Origin: Methanomassiliicoccales archaeon UBA147 | Lineage (GTDB): Archaea > Thermoplasmatota > Thermoplasmata > SG8-5 | Assembly (NCBI GenBank): GCA_002496385.1 | Contig: DAJR01000022.1 | Location: 1-58,832, forward strand | DNA: 58,832 nucleotides | Reading direction: 5' to 3' | In this document: piece by piece, positions 57,345 to 58,832 of the stretch | Numbering within the stretch: the stretch's first letter is position 1 | Layout of the letters: each line of letters begins with the position of its first letter | Notes under the pieces: model-generated | Seen by the model: only the letters and a program-made list of their open reading frames with translations | Told to the model about the DNA's origin: nothing | Databases searched by the model: none | Made by a program: the position numbers and the translations under genes

Positions 57345-58712
57345 ATGCCGAAGGGCGAGTTGCCTGACCTCACATTCAGCGCCTCGCTTTCCCGGCGCCT
57401 CGAAGATGCCGCAGCCATCATGCGGTCGCACAGAGGCTTTGTAAGGATATTCTCCCATTACGACCCGGACGGCATCGGCTCGGCTGCCGTCGCATGCCAG
57501 ATGGTGAAGAACCTCGGCCTGGGTTTCCAGGCGACCCTGTCCCACAAACTGGACGATGCCATGCTTGATGAGATACGGTCTTCCACGCCGCCGGAGCATC
57601 TCTTACTTTTCACTGACATGGGCAGCTCCAAGGTGAGCCTGCTGGATGAATTCCCCAACAGCGTGATTGTGATAGACCACCATCAGCCCGAGAAGGAAGG
57701 CCAGAGGATAATACACCTGAACCCCCACCTCTTCGGGATAGACGGGGCCAGGGAAGCGTCCGCATCGACATTCTCTATTGGCCTCGCAGTCACGCTGGAC
57801 AAAGCGAACTGGAAGATGGTCGGACCGGCCCTGGCAGGCGCAGTGGGCGACCGGCAGAACCTTGGCGGCTTCAGGGGCTACAACGAGGATCTGGTCATTG
57901 CGGCTGCCGGCAGGGAGCTCGTGAAGCTGGAGACCGGGCCCAACCTCAAGGGCAGGACGATATACGATTCAATGCTGGAACATCCCGAACCCTACTTCCG
58001 GGGCATCACAGGCCGGAAAAGGGAGACCAGCCGCCTTGTGAAATGGCTGGGATTGGAAAAGGAGACCCAGCTCAACCAACTCGACGAAGAGAAAAAACGC
58101 TTCCTAACCTCCATTTGCGCGATGAGGCTGCTCAGGCAGGGAGCGACCCCGGAGGCAACAGGGGACTTGGTGATGACCAGGTACTGGATTCACGACTGGG
58201 AGATGTACGCCGACCAGCTCAGCTCGCTATTCAACAGTTGCTCGAGGCAGGGCGAACAGGGTCTCGGGCTCGCCCTTGCGCTGGGGGACAAGGCAGCTTT
58301 GGAGAAGGCCATGGAGCATGAGAGGGTGCACAGGGAGTTCATCCTCCAGAACCTCAGGGAATTGGAGGTCGAGCCGCCGAAGGCGATGAAGAACATTCAA
58401 TACTTCAAGACTGCCGAGGTGAATTACGCAGGCGTGCTGGCAGGGCTCGGGGCCCTGTATTTCTTTGACAATTCGAAGCCTACTTTCGGGGCTGCCGAGA
58501 AGGATGGTGCGCTCCACCTTTCGGCGAGGGCTCCCAGAAGCCTGGTGAAGGCAGGCCTGAACCTCGGCCTGGCTTGCAAATCCGCAGCCGAGAAGGTCAG
58601 CGGCGCCGGCGGAGGCCATGACATCGCGGCAGGGGCCACCTTCCCTGTTGATGCCGAGAAGAAGTTCCTTAAGGAGTTGGACAGGATAGTCGGGGAGCAG
58701 CTCGGGAATTGA
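57345..58712 (+). CDS. RecJ-like DHH-family nuclease (GAN-type)
   Basis: 455 aa. DHH motif I HYDPDGIGSAAV near residue 39, motif II LLLFTDMGSS, motif III VIVIDHHQP, and a C-terminal DHHA1 motif (SGAGGGHDIAAGATF). These metal ligands are those of archaeal RecJ/GAN proteins, which work with GINS at the replication fork as ssDNA exonucleases. Co-transcribed with uS15. Confidence 0.92.
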   Translation: MPKGELPDLTFSASLSRRLEDAAAIMRSHRGFVRIFSHYDPDGIGSAAVACQMVKNLGLGFQATLSHKLDDAMLDEIRSSTPPEHLLLFTDMGSSKVSLLDEFPNSVIVIDHHQPEKEGQRIIHLNPHLFGIDGAREASASTFSIGLAVTLDKANWKMVGPALAGAVGDRQNLGGFRGYNEDLVIAAAGRELVKLETGPNLKGRTIYDSMLEHPEPYFRGITGRKRETSRLVKWLGLEKETQLNQLDEEKKRFLTSICAMRLLRQGATPEATGDLVMTRYWIHDWEMYADQLSSLFNSCSRQGEQGLGLALALGDKAALEKAMEHERVHREFILQNLRELEVEPPKAMKNIQYFKTAEVNYAGVLAGLGALYFFDNSKPTFGAAEKDGALHLSARAPRSLVKAGLNLGLACKSAAEKVSGAGGGHDIAAGATFPVDAEKKFLKELDRIVGEQLGN

Positions 58713-58754
58713 ACTCTAATGTGACATCCGTTGCATCAAGTGAATATATTGTAG

Positions 58755-58832
58755 AGGGGCTAGGGGCTTTGCATAGAAAATGGGATAAAGGGTCTTTGTT
58801 TACAAAATGGTATAAAGGGGCTAGGGGCTTTG
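58755..58832. repeat. Direct-repeat block at the window edge
   Basis: AGGGGCTAGGGGCTTTG occurs at 58755-58771 and again at 58816-58832 (period 61), with a related inner repeat (AAAATGGGATAAAGGG / AAAATGGTATAAAGGG). The array is cut by the window end. 58713-58754 shows no gene. Confidence 0.6.

Overview
The window is archaeal. It carries a uS15 gene next to a RecJ-like DHH nuclease, an RPA/RPA-associated-protein pair, diphthine synthase, a Trm5-type tRNA methyltransferase, an archaeosine radical SAM enzyme, an XPD-type helicase, AT-rich TATA boxes about 25 nt before start codons, many GTG/TTG starts and no bacterial promoter elements. Abundant CPxCG zinc ribbons, a DUF835 domain and Ras-like GTPases suggest a Thermoplasmatota-like lineage (inference; no rRNA is present to test it).

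Layout. 1-228: cluster of short palindromes. 229-17236: mostly housekeeping and regulatory genes, including coiled-coil and zinc-ribbon proteins, a RAD55/KaiC-like ATPase, a 793-aa protein that embeds a bacterial DnaA-type AAA+ module next to a DUF835 domain, PRC barrel, RPA operon, dphB, trm5, an archaeosine/dUTPase-like/HAD cluster and an AIM24-like protein. A repeat-rich island (14.57-15.43 kb) surrounds tRNA-Thr(TGT). Two Ras-like GTPases follow.

17346-43012 (25.7 kb) is a same-strand array of eight intact paralogous STAND-type ATPase-TPR proteins (about 870-1085 aa), plus one remnant truncated at its P-loop and one unrelated small ATPase. The five upstream junctions between intact members, and the junction to the remnant, are exact ATGA stop/start overlaps. 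Every member has an extra block of about 150 residues between Walker A and Walker B whose pattern resembles a Roadblock/LC7 (MglB-like) domain. The ATPase halves are GC-rich and nearly alike, while the TPR halves are AT-rich and divergent. A small PD-(D/E)XK-like protein is divergently transcribed from the array start, and the Ras-like GTPases lie just beyond its other end. This looks like an expanded sensor or signalling system, possibly defensive.

43111-49786: nuclease-like protein, MFS transporter, XPD-like helicase, thiE-thiM, aminotransferase. 49787-52997: two repeat islands flank a TcmP/three-Cys radical SAM module. The islands share, with the tRNA-Thr island, a multi-hairpin element with a CTYACA loop. 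In several copies a 68-87 bp structured insert sits exactly between CTY and ACA. 52998-58712: CBS/zinc-ribbon protein, pyrF, a zinc-finger protein, two membrane proteins, uS15 and the RecJ-like protein. The window ends inside a direct-repeat block.
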